Source of the DNA: Acidobacterium sp049965615 | GTDB lineage: Bacteria > Acidobacteriota > Terriglobia > Terriglobales > Acidobacteriaceae | Reading direction: 5' to 3' | DNA length: 33,831 nt | Assembly: GCA_049965615.1 (NCBI GenBank) | Contig: JBMFWD010000036.1 | Coordinates: 1 to 33,831, forward strand | Shown here: positions 15,854 to 23,100 of the stretch, one piece after another | Layout: each line of letters begins with the position of its first letter | How positions within the stretch are numbered: the first letter of the stretch is position 1 | Program-made: the position numbers and the translations under genes | Notes under the pieces: model-generated | Told to the model about the DNA's origin: nothing | Databases searched by the model: none | The model's input: the letters and a program-made list of their open reading frames with translations, nothing else

Positions 15854-15930
15854 CACAGTTACAAATTACCCAATTTCCAATCAATTTTCCCGATTTCAAC
15901 CCAGTTTGTATCCATCACAGTCACAAATTA
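15854..15930. repeat. AT-rich repeat patch with heptamer period and a direct repeat pair
   Basis: A 15-bp sequence, CACAGtTACAAATTA at 15854-15868, recurs with one change at 15916-15930. Between them, 15862-15903 can be read as six degenerate 7-bp units with AATT-like cores. It is far more AT-rich than its surroundings. Origin unknown. Confidence 0.4.
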
Positions 15931-15970
15931 GCAACGGATCGAAAAATACAGCCGGGTACCCGATGCAAGC

Positions 15971-16010
15971 GGGTGCCCCATTCATGCGCGTCTTCTGCGC
16001 ATGAGTGGGG
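15971..16010. repeat. Palindromic intergenic repeat, copy B
   Basis: After the tag GGGTG, 15976-15989 pairs with 15997-16010 over 14 positions with a single G-T, around a 7-nt loop. It matches the plan of copy A at 5575-5617 while the stem sequence has drifted in a compensating way, so the palindrome itself appears to be kept. Confidence 0.7.
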
Positions 16011-16053
16011 TCGGAATAATCTGGGCACGAGGTTCAAACCAGGTGCCACCCCA

Positions 16054-18801
16054 TCAATTCCCAGAGCCTCCGGCAGCATTCCCCTGAGGATTAGCCTTCG
16101 CCGCACCTTTCGTCTGCGTCCCGGCTGCCTTAGCCCCCTGCACCGGCTGCGGCGAAGCAACGGGCGCAGCAGCACCCGAATCCACCCCCGGCCCAGCCAC
16201 AGCACTCGTCACCGGCTTCACCACCACCGCACCCGGTCCTTTCGCCGGAATCATCGGTCCGCCCGGCTGAATCTCCAGAGGCTGCTTCGCCTCTTTGACG
16301 CCGTGAGCCTTCTCATGCGCTCGGGTGTGCTTGGCCTTCACCTCCGGCATCACCTTCTGCAGCGCAACCATATTGACCACCGCCGGATCATCCCGCAGCT
16401 TCACATAAAGCTGCCCCGCCACCGGCTGCGGCACCGCAAGCGTCTCCCCCGGAAACCCATCCGGAACCTGCACCGCATGCTGAAAGCTCGGATCTGTCGC
16501 TACAGAATCCACCAGGAAAAGATTCTCCCCCGTCAGCGCACACGTCGCACCGGCCCCACCCTGCAAAGCCGCATCGGTTGTCGCCGCGCCCGAACCATCC
16601 GCATCCTTCCCGCACTGCAGCGACTGCAAATCCGGCAGGCGAACCAGCGTCACCAGCGGCTGCCATGCACCCGCCACGCCCTTGTCCACCACGCGAAACT
16701 CAAGTGGGCCAAATGCCGACTCGCCAAATGCCTTCGATGGCCGCAGAGTCGCTACCGCCGTATGCAGATCCTGCAGCGTCAGCCCGCCATTCTGCATCGT
16801 TAGCGTTGTCGAAAAAACACTGTCCGCCGTCGCCACCTCAAGCGCCTCGCCCCGGTCAAACCGCGCGGGAATCTCCGCCTTCACGGAGAAGCGCAAGGTC
16901 GCCGTCTGCGGCAATTCGTCCTGGTCCGCCAGTTCAATGTTGCTCCGATCCTCACGCGCCGGCTCCACGCTCTTGGCCAGCAGCTTCACCTCGGGCCGCC
17001 TCGCCTCAATCGTCGCCGTCACCGTCAGCACGCGGCCGTCCTTCAGCCGAACATGCGCCTCGGCGCTGCCCGCTGTCAGCGTCTTGTACTCCTCCGCATC
17101 GGTCGCCTTCATCACCAGCGCACCACCGGAGGTCATCTTCTCCGCCGCAAACTCCACGCCATTCACATCCAGGGTCGCCACTTCCTCCAGCCGCGTACCC
17201 GTCAGCTCGCCCTGTTCGTCCCCCGCGTGTAACGTAAAGCTCTTCAACTCCGCCGCCTTCGCAAAGCTTTGCAGCGTCACCGTCTCCGGCTGCGCCAGCC
17301 CGTACTGGTGCACCAGCAGCGTCATCATTCCCGGCTGCGCGTCCTTCAGCGGAAGCCGCACCGCAACCTCGCCCGGCTTCACCACCTTCCACGACGCCGG
17401 CACTGCGGGATCGCCTCCGCTCCGCTCCGCAATCTCCGCCACGCATGCCGCGTCGCCCGCATGCAGATGCACCTCCGCGTCGCTCCCCACCACCAGCCTG
17501 TCCGCCTCGCCTGCCGCCAGCATCCACGGCTGCGCATGCGCGTTCACCAGCGTAAACTCCGGCCCCTCAAACGGAACAAATCCCCAGTAGCCATGCAGCG
17601 TTCCCACAACCCTGTCGCCGAACTCGCTTGCATCCAGTCCCTTCGTATCCACCGCAAACCCGCCTTGCTCCACGTCCGTCTGCGCCGGCAGCTCCACCAC
17701 CTTGCCGCTCTTCGTCCGCAGCCGCAGCGCCATGTCGTGCGCGTATCCGGTCGCAAACACCAGCGGAGCACCCTCCGCCTGCAGCACCAGTCCCGGCTTC
17801 TCCGCACACTGCATCTGCTTGCTGCTTACCGCATGCAGCAGCGGCAGCTTCGGAGCCTGCACCGCCGGCATCGCCGCCACAATGACTGACTTCTGCTTCC
17901 CAAACGAAGGCGGCGTGTTCAGCATCAGGTGCATCGCCTTCACCTTCCGCATCGCCAGCGCCGGTATGTACTGGTACTGCGGGCTGTGGAAAGACGACAT
18001 CACCCGCGCAATATCCATCACCGATGCAATGTAAGGGCTGTAGTATCCATACCCCGCCCTCGGCGTTGCGCTCACCTGCATCGCCAGCGTGCTCACCGGC
18101 CCCTGCGTCAGCGTGTCCGTAATCGACTCGCTCTGGCTGTCATTCAGCACCAGAGAATTCTGGTCATGCATCAGGCACGGCGCCTGCTCCTCGCTCACCG
18201 CGTCAAAGCACGTGTTGTCCAACTTGATCGACAAGCTCCGCGCCAGCATCGGCGCCACCGTCTGCAGCCTGGCCGGGTCGCTCGCATTCACCCGCCGAAT
18301 CGACCGCAGGTACGTATCCAGCCGCGAACGATCCAGCATCGCCTCGTTCAAATCCTGTGACGCCCGCACAAACGAACCCGGCTTGCGCTGCACCGCGTTC
18401 ACCAGCGTGTGATATGCACCACCCGTCTCCGGAGCCAGCAGTACCAGCATCTGCCGCGCGCCCTTCGGCACCGTCAGCGTCAGCCCCTCGCTGCCACGCC
18501 CTTTCCACGTCTCGTCCTGATGAAACCAGTTATCCGGCGGCGGATTCGTCGATCCACGCAAAAACACCACCACCATCAGGTAATGTACCGACTGCGTCGC
18601 AGGAAAATTCGCCTGCACCCACACCCGGTCGCCCGCCTGCAGATTCGGAACCTCCGCAATCGGCAGCCGCATCTCCCCGCGCGTTACGGTCGACTCCAGG
18701 GTCGGCCCTGAAAGATCAAACGAAGTGGAGTCCGCAAGCGCCGGAATCCCCAAACAAAGCAAAACCACCGCACAGCAAAGTATCCGCAAACGCAACGCCA
18801 T
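16054..18801 (-). CDS. Large secreted protein of unknown function
   Basis: I do not recognise this 915-residue protein. It has a signal peptide (about 1-23, ending PALAD). The first ~130 residues look like a beta-rich domain; residues of about 140-400 are mixed. From about 420 to 720 there are repeated beta-strand stretches rich in Val and Thr, such as 'AVRLPLKDAQPGMMTLLVHQYG' and 'AHVRLKDGRVLTVTATIEARRPEVKLL', suggesting tandem Ig-like domains. The last ~110 residues are low-complexity Pro, Ala, Gly and Lys, probably disordered. Cys residues are few and could pair after export. It may be a surface or periplasmic scaffold. The methyltransferase-like gene upstream on the same strand is 171 bp away. 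Confidence 0.75.
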   Translation of the reverse strand: MALRLRILCCAVVLLCLGIPALADSTSFDLSGPTLESTVTRGEMRLPIAEVPNLQAGDRVWVQANFPATQSVHYLMVVVFLRGSTNPPPDNWFHQDETWKGRGSEGLTLTVPKGARQMLVLLAPETGGAYHTLVNAVQRKPGSFVRASQDLNEAMLDRSRLDTYLRSIRRVNASDPARLQTVAPMLARSLSIKLDNTCFDAVSEEQAPCLMHDQNSLVLNDSQSESITDTLTQGPVSTLAMQVSATPRAGYGYYSPYIASVMDIARVMSSFHSPQYQYIPALAMRKVKAMHLMLNTPPSFGKQKSVIVAAMPAVQAPKLPLLHAVSSKQMQCAEKPGLVLQAEGAPLVFATGYAHDMALRLRTKSGKVVELPAQTDVEQGGFAVDTKGLDASEFGDRVVGTLHGYWGFVPFEGPEFTLVNAHAQPWMLAAGEADRLVVGSDAEVHLHAGDAACVAEIAERSGGDPAVPASWKVVKPGEVAVRLPLKDAQPGMMTLLVHQYGLAQPETVTLQSFAKAAELKSFTLHAGDEQGELTGTRLEEVATLDVNGVEFAAEKMTSGGALVMKATDAEEYKTLTAGSAEAHVRLKDGRVLTVTATIEARRPEVKLLAKSVEPAREDRSNIELADQDELPQTATLRFSVKAEIPARFDRGEALEVATADSVFSTTLTMQNGGLTLQDLHTAVATLRPSKAFGESAFGPLEFRVVDKGVAGAWQPLVTLVRLPDLQSLQCGKDADGSGAATTDAALQGGAGATCALTGENLFLVDSVATDPSFQHAVQVPDGFPGETLAVPQPVAGQLYVKLRDDPAVVNMVALQKVMPEVKAKHTRAHEKAHGVKEAKQPLEIQPGGPMIPAKGPGAVVVKPVTSAVAGPGVDSGAAAPVASPQPVQGAKAAGTQTKGAAKANPQGNAAGGSGN

Positions 18802-18972
18802 AACTGATCCCAGTTAACTCCTGATTTCTCTCATCCAACGCTCAAATCCGGCCGTCAACGGCCTGCTGTTCACGCAGACACACTGGTTCCACGGCGCAGC
18901 TGCGCCCTCTCCCCATTAGACCGCGCCACGCACCGCAGAGTCTCGCCCGGGGCCTCACTTCGCCATCAAAAA

Positions 18973-19761
18973 TTAGGATGCGTCTCGCCGTCCGGCAATC
19001 CCCACCAGGTAAGCCACCCGCGCCTTGCCCGTACCCGCCTCGCCAATCTCCCAGCGGTAATCCTCCGCTTCCAGCCCCTGCACCAGCTCCCGCATATCCT
19101 TGAGCGAGTAGCTCCGCAGGCACGACAAAATCCCATCCAGCCACAACGTAAAAGGAATCACAGGAAGCAGATACGTCCACACCACGCGCCGCCATCCCAG
19201 CGGACGCATCCCCGGCGTCAGCAACCAGTTCAGCGCCGGCATCCCAAAACACAGCGCCATCGTCTTCGCCTTCGGCTGAGCCAGCTCAAACACCCCAATC
19301 CCCTCACGTTTCGCGAATGCGTCGGCCAGCATCGCCCGCGCCGCCTCCGGCGTAAAGTGATGAAAAGCCGAGAATATCGTCCGGAAGCCCCGCAATTCCT
19401 CCCTCACCGCCGCCGCATCCACAGGCTCGGCGCAAAAACCAATCCGCCCGCCAGAAATCTCCCGCGTCCGCTCAAACGCACTCAAATTAGGAAACTTGTC
19501 CGTCAGCACCACCGCCACCGGCCGCCCTTCCGCATCCTTCAACCCCGGCGCCAGCGACAACCACGGCCCGCCCCCGCCCGAGCACAAATCCACCACCTGC
19601 CGCGCGCCGCTCTCCGCCACCGCCCGCTCCAGCAGCGGAGCAATGCTCCGGTACATATCCAGCGTATTCCACGTGTGCTCCAGCCCATCCGTCACCATGT
19701 CCCGCAAAAATCCGGGATAACGAGGGCTGTCATGCAGCTCAAACCAGGGCTTCCGATTCAT
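18973..19761 (-). CDS. SAM-dependent methyltransferase-like protein
   Basis: This 262-residue protein has a class I methyltransferase pattern: motif I 'VVDLCSGGGGP' (56-66) for SAM binding, an acidic residue after the second strand (VVLTDKFPN), and the later strand 'FRTIFSAFHHF' that usually ends at the acceptor site. A hydrophobic section near 183-205 (GWRRVVWTYLLPVIPFTLWLDGILSC) is unusual for a soluble enzyme and could anchor it to the membrane. The substrate cannot be told. Heptamer repeats lie just upstream of its start. Confidence 0.7.
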   Translation of the reverse strand: MNRKPWFELHDSPRYPGFLRDMVTDGLEHTWNTLDMYRSIAPLLERAVAESGARQVVDLCSGGGGPWLSLAPGLKDAEGRPVAVVLTDKFPNLSAFERTREISGGRIGFCAEPVDAAAVREELRGFRTIFSAFHHFTPEAARAMLADAFAKREGIGVFELAQPKAKTMALCFGMPALNWLLTPGMRPLGWRRVVWTYLLPVIPFTLWLDGILSCLRSYSLKDMRELVQGLEAEDYRWEIGEAGTGKARVAYLVGIAGRRDAS

Positions 19762-19768
19762 CCCCTAA

Positions 19769-19814
19769 AGACTAATAGCTTTCAGCCGCTGGCTTCTAGC
19801 CATTAGCTCTTGGG
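19769..19814. repeat. Degenerate heptamer repeat array (inverted orientation)
   Basis: The core YRGC (or TGGG at the last unit) recurs with an exact 7-bp period at 19776, 19783, 19790, 19797, 19804 and 19811. Read on the minus strand this is GCYR, the mirror of the array at 19860-19894. Confidence 0.6.
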
Positions 19815-19859
19815 CTTTTCTCATCGAAGCCCAGCGCCTTCCACGTCCGGCACACACAG

Positions 19860-19894
19860 GCTAAAGGCTGAGAGCTGGGAGCTGACAGCTGAAT
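19860..19894. repeat. Degenerate heptamer repeat array (GCTG core)
   Basis: GCTA then GCTG four times lie at 19860, 19867, 19874, 19881 and 19888, an exact 7-bp period with variable bases between. It faces the inverted array at 19769-19814 across 45 bp, and ends next to the palindrome at 19892-19926. Confidence 0.65.
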
Positions 19895-19926
19895 TCATGG
19901 ACCGCGCTGAGCGCGGTTCATGAATT
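19892..19926. promoter_or_regulatory. Long palindrome upstream of the ECF sigma gene
   Basis: A 16-bp inverted repeat (19892-19907 with 19911-19926, one G-T position, 3-nt loop) lies 47 bp before the sigma factor ATG. It has no T-run, so it is not a plain terminator. It could be an operator, an mRNA hairpin, or a mobile repeat; no choice can be made from sequence. Confidence 0.45.
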
Positions 19927-19973
19927 TCGAGCGAATTCCCTGTATCCTCCGTCTTTAGAGCAGGACAAACGCC

Positions 19974-20576
19974 ATGAGTTTCGCCCCGGCATTTATCGAC
20001 GCCCGGACGCAGACCCCGATCTCCACTTGGCAGGCACCTGCTCTCCAAACCACTATGGTGGATAGCACCGAAGCCATTGCCGCCCTGGTCGAGGAGTACA
20101 GCGCCACGCTCTACCGTGTCGCCTACTCGGTCACCCGCAATGTCGCCGAGGCCGAAGACGCCGTGCAGGAGGCCTTTGTCCGCGTCCTCCGCCATCGCGA
20201 AAAACTCGGCGAAATCCGCGATCACCGCGTCTGGCTCGTCCGCATCGTCTGGAACGTCGTACTCGACAAAAAGCGCCGCGCCAAAATCCGCCCCGAAACC
20301 GACGACATCGCCGACCACTCCCGCTCGCTCCGCGCCTCCGGCCTCGCTGCCGACCAGAACGCCATCTCCTCCCAGCAATACCAGCGCATCATGGCGCTCA
20401 TCGACCAACTCCCCCGCAAAGAGCGCGAAGCCATCCTGCTCTCCGCCGTCGAAGAGCTCTCCACCGCACAGGCCGCGGAAGTCCTCGGCACCACCGAGTC
20501 CTCCATCCGCTCCCGCATCTTCCGAGCCCGCCGTATCCTCGCCGAATTACTCGAAAAGGAGGGAATCGAGCGATGA
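19974..20576 (+). CDS. ECF-type RNA polymerase sigma factor
   Basis: This 200-residue sigma factor has region 2 (about 34-105; 'LVEEYSATLYRVAYSVTRNVAEAEDAVQEAFVRVLRH', with the RVWLVRIVWNVVLD helix for -10 recognition) and region 4 (about 138-193; 'LPRKEREAILLSAVEELSTAQAAEVLGTTESSIRSRIFRARRIL', a helix-turn-helix for the -35). Region 3 is absent, as in all ECF sigmas. The N-terminal 27 residues before the domain are extra; an internal ATG at 20055 is an alternative start. AGCAGGA before the 19974 ATG favours the longer form. Its stop overlaps the next gene (ATGA), making that gene the likely control partner. Confidence 0.92.
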   Translation: MSFAPAFIDARTQTPISTWQAPALQTTMVDSTEAIAALVEEYSATLYRVAYSVTRNVAEAEDAVQEAFVRVLRHREKLGEIRDHRVWLVRIVWNVVLDKKRRAKIRPETDDIADHSRSLRASGLAADQNAISSQQYQRIMALIDQLPRKEREAILLSAVEELSTAQAAEVLGTTESSIRSRIFRARRILAELLEKEGIER

Positions 20577-21028
20577 ACCACCCTGACACCCATCCCAACG
20601 CCGCTGACCACATCATCGACCGCGCCCTCCATCAGCTCGGCTCCGCCGAGCCCCGCGACGGCATCAACAACCGCATCCTTTACCGCCTCCGCCAGGCGGA
20701 ATTCGAACCCGCTCCCCACGCCATCGCCGCATGGCCGCGGCTGGCCCTCGCCTCGCTCGCCGGAGCATGCCTCTGCGCTACCATCGTCATCGGCACCGTT
20801 CAGCACTCCCACGCCGTAGCCGCGCAAAATCACCCCGTCCTGCCCATCCTCCGGCAGCAAAACGGAGTCGCCACCGCATCCTCCACCCACATCTCCGCCC
20901 ATCCGGTCATTGCACCCCAGGGCGGCGGTCGCTCCGACCAGCACCTCGGCCAGGGCCGAGCCAACGTCAAGCCCGGCACCCACATCCACGGCGGAGACGG
21001 CATCCCAGTGCCCCCGCGCGTTCAGTAA
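20573..21028 (+). CDS. Single-pass membrane protein coupled to the sigma factor, probable anti-sigma
   Basis: The 151-residue protein has a cytoplasmic N-terminal part of about 55 residues (IDRALHQLGSAEPRDGINNRILYRLRQAEFE), one transmembrane helix (about 58-76, LALASLAGACLCATIVIGTV), and a His, Gly and Pro-rich outside tail. It overlaps the ECF sigma stop in ATGA, the usual arrangement of a sigma/anti-sigma pair. It lacks the HxxxCxxC zinc motif of ZAS anti-sigmas, so the assignment rests on position and topology. Native codon use. It is not recognised by sequence. Confidence 0.55.
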   Translation: MNHPDTHPNAADHIIDRALHQLGSAEPRDGINNRILYRLRQAEFEPAPHAIAAWPRLALASLAGACLCATIVIGTVQHSHAVAAQNHPVLPILRQQNGVATASSTHISAHPVIAPQGGGRSDQHLGQGRANVKPGTHIHGGDGIPVPPRVQ

Positions 21029-21147
21029 TCCAATCCCCCGGCCTCACCGGCTGCCCCACGCGAGCATGGTGGTGGCCCATTTAACCGAAGGCTTGAGTGG
21101 GGACGAATCAATCCGAACGCCCTATTCCAGACTCCACTTGAGCGGGC

Positions 21148-21264
21148 TAGAGCATTATTCCTATAGGTGTAGACCGAAGAGGGCATGCACAGGCAGCTTT
21201 TCCGTCAAGAAAAGCTGCACCGGGTTGCATCCAGAAAGTTCACAGTAATAGGAAAAATGCTCTA
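21148..21264. mobile_element. MITE-like element with 17-bp terminal inverted repeats
   Basis: The ends match as inverted repeats at 16 of 17 positions (21148-21164 and 21248-21264, TAGAGCATTnTTCCTAT). Each end begins or finishes with TA, consistent with a TA target duplication of the IS630/Tc1-mariner type. Inside, GCAGCTTTTC (21193-21202) pairs perfectly with GAAAAGCTGC (21209-21218). It is 117 bp and has no coding capacity. Confidence 0.65.
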
Positions 21265-21354
21265 AACGTGTGACCATCCGCCAACAGCATGGGGAGAACT
21301 CTACTTCACTCGACCTCGGAGGCCTCGACTGGAACAAGACATGGATCGTGCTCG

Positions 21355-21579
21355 TTACCGAATCGACGGGTGAGAACTAGTGCGGAGTACCAGCGGCTGG
21401 CATGCCTCCGATTTCGTAGCCGGCGACAGAATGAGTTGGGGTGCTTCCGAAGTTGCTTCGTCCGATTGCCGCCGGGGGTGGTATTCGCGATAATCGCGGA
21501 CCACCCTTACCGCGGTAATCCCTGCAATGGCAGCGGCGAGTGCGCCGCAGAGATAATGCGAAGAAATGAGAAAATGCAC
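21355..21579 (-). CDS. Small single-pass membrane protein, cassette gene 3
   Basis: This 74-residue protein begins with GTG at 21579. The start is supported by a perfect AGGAGG (21586-21591) six bases before it. A hydrophobic helix (about 8-26, HYLCGALAAAIAGITAVRVV) is followed by a basic, polar tail of about 45 residues. It is not recognised. It lies 19 bp after the 141-residue membrane protein gene and appears to be the last gene of a three-gene minus-strand operon. Base and codon use are less GC-rich than in the neighbours outside the cassette. Confidence 0.5.
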   Translation of the reverse strand: MHFLISSHYLCGALAAAIAGITAVRVVRDYREYHPRRQSDEATSEAPQLILSPATKSEACQPLVLRTSSHPSIR

Positions 21580-21598
21580 AGTGTTCCTCCTGTCAACT

Positions 21599-22024
21599 TC
21601 AGATTGCGGGGTCTTGGTTCGTCTGGCGGTTTGATCGCGCACGGCGGACGGCAACGTAGTCACAAAGGACATAGAGCGCTGCATAACCGGCCACAGCGAT
21701 GAAGGCGAGGAAACGGCCGGCCCGCGCCTGTACGGCAATGAAGAGCCACCATCCGACTATCGCGGCGCCAATCCGTAAACCCCATGGCGTGCGGGCTCCC
21801 CATAAGGTGCGAGGAGGCCACGCCCGTTCAACCGCCTGACGAGCCGCTAATGCGCAGATACTCAGAGCCAGCATCGACGCCAAAACAATCTCCGAGCGCC
21901 TGGCGAAAACCAAAAAAGGTATCCACACCGCGCCAAGGATGAGGCCGGGATAGAGATCGGCGGGGCCGGGCCAGGCCCAATAGTTACTGCGTTTGCCATC
22001 CGATGAAACTGTCTTTATAGCCAT
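21599..22024 (-). CDS. Multi-pass membrane protein of unknown function, cassette gene 2
   Basis: This 141-residue protein has about four hydrophobic helices (PGLILGAVWIPFLVFA, IVLASMLALSICALAA, GAAIVGWWLFIAV, FIAVAGYAALYVLCDYVAV). It ends in a basic tail, RRARSNRQTNQ. It is not recognised. It starts 13 bp after the stop of the 230-residue exported protein gene and precedes the 74-residue membrane protein, so the three are almost certainly cotranscribed. Codon use is mixed, unlike the C-ending bias of the flanking genes. Confidence 0.6.
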   Translation of the reverse strand: MAIKTVSSDGKRSNYWAWPGPADLYPGLILGAVWIPFLVFARRSEIVLASMLALSICALAARQAVERAWPPRTLWGARTPWGLRIGAAIVGWWLFIAVQARAGRFLAFIAVAGYAALYVLCDYVAVRRARSNRQTNQDPAI

Positions 22025-22037
22025 AAGAACTCAAAAT

Positions 22038-22730
22038 TCAGCCGCCGAGGGCGCATCCGAGACACGCAAAGAACGCCCCGGGAAGAATCTCCGGTACTAT
22101 GATGCTAAGACCAGAACCAATAAAGCAGGACTCGCAGACGACAGTAGTCGCCTCCACTAGACGGGCATTCCCCATGAATAGACCCGCCGACCGCTCGCCA
22201 ATTCTGGTTTCGGCTGAGAGTTTTTCTGCCCGCGCCCTGAGTTGCGCCACAAGCATAAGTTCGGTGCGGTAGAGACCAACCTGCTGAACCGTGAACAGGA
22301 ACTGTTGCCGCTGCTCAAGGCTCGGATCCATCACAGAACGGACTTGCGCGTCGCTGACATGCATTCCTTCAGAAGCAAATTCTAACTCTTCCGCGGCGAT
22401 TTGGCTGTCGCTCGGTTGGAAATCAATAAATGCTTTCTGATTGCTGAGTAGCTCCTTCTGCATCGCGGCATTCAAACCAATCTCCTGAAAATGGTCAAAG
22501 AGAACTTTTAGCGATTCTGCAGCATTTTCCACAACGTCTGGCGTAAGGGTGCCGGATTGACTGGCGACGAACGCTTGAATGCTAGCTTGCCTCGCGTCGT
22601 TCAGGACGGCCTTGCTAAGCATGGATTTCTGCCAGCCTGTTGCAGGTAACTGACCAAACACATTTGCTTGTGCGAACGCAACGTTCCCCGCGAACACTAA
22701 GAACAGCATACAGCAAATAACAGCTAACAA
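22038..22730 (-). CDS. Exported protein with Cys-rich hydrophobic C-terminus, cassette gene 1
   Basis: The 230-residue protein has a signal peptide (core LAVICCMLFLVFAGNVAFAQ). A helical Gln, Ala and Glu-rich middle of about 170 residues follows. The C-terminus is hydrophobic with paired cysteines, CESC and CLGC, and ends ALGG. It is not recognised. The annotated start is a TTG at 22730 with no ribosome-binding site. However, a GGAGG at 22767-22771 lies 6 bp upstream of an in-frame ATA (22760), which would add ten residues with a positive charge, as signal peptides usually have. The Cys pairs might bind metal or form disulfides. Confidence 0.55.
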   Translation of the reverse strand: MLAVICCMLFLVFAGNVAFAQANVFGQLPATGWQKSMLSKAVLNDARQASIQAFVASQSGTLTPDVVENAAESLKVLFDHFQEIGLNAAMQKELLSNQKAFIDFQPSDSQIAAEELEFASEGMHVSDAQVRSVMDPSLEQRQQFLFTVQQVGLYRTELMLVAQLRARAEKLSAETRIGERSAGLFMGNARLVEATTVVCESCFIGSGLSIIVPEILPGAFFACLGCALGG

Positions 22731-22760
22731 ATTTGAAAGGTGACTAAGGGTCCGAGTTAT

Positions 22761-23100
22761 TATAATCCTCCAAGACGGGTATCTGCTTTAGTCAGCATGC
22801 ACAACCTGCGGCGGCTGAACCGAACCCAGGGCTCAATCACCGGATATCAAGCCACCGCGCACAGAGCACAAGCTTCAATGTGTTCAATCATACCCCCCCC
22901 CTAACATAGAAAAATCAAGACCTAACTTCATATGTTGGGCATTTCTAATGCAGCATGTTTTAACAGCGCATTTTCGGCGGGATGGAATTAAGCATGCAAC
23001 CGGCCCCCGCAAACTTCTTCTCTTTACCCGACTGGGTCGCTCTGCGATACCATCAGGTGACCCAAAATCTGTACCCCACCAAACGTTTCGCAGAACGCCC
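22761..23100. other. Non-coding region between the cassette and the 7TM-SpoIIE gene
   Basis: No gene is supported. The part up to about 22950 is AT-richer and shares the cassette's base composition; it should contain the cassette promoter but no convincing -35/-10 pair was found. A run of nine C lies at 22893-22901. A 15-codon minus-strand frame near 22890-22932 lacks a ribosome-binding site and was not called. Confidence 0.45.

Noticed and set aside
21065..21110. Third copy of the palindromic repeat family
   Set aside because: Only short pieces (GCCCCAC, GAGTGGGGAC) match and the stem does not pair well, so it is at best a decayed copy.
22893..22901. Run of nine C as a phase-variation tract
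   Set aside because: It lies outside any supported gene or promoter, so a switching role cannot be argued.
22890..22932. Fifteen-codon minus-strand ORF ending GGGYD
   Set aside because: No ribosome-binding site and no conserved context, and part of it is just the C9 run translated as Gly.
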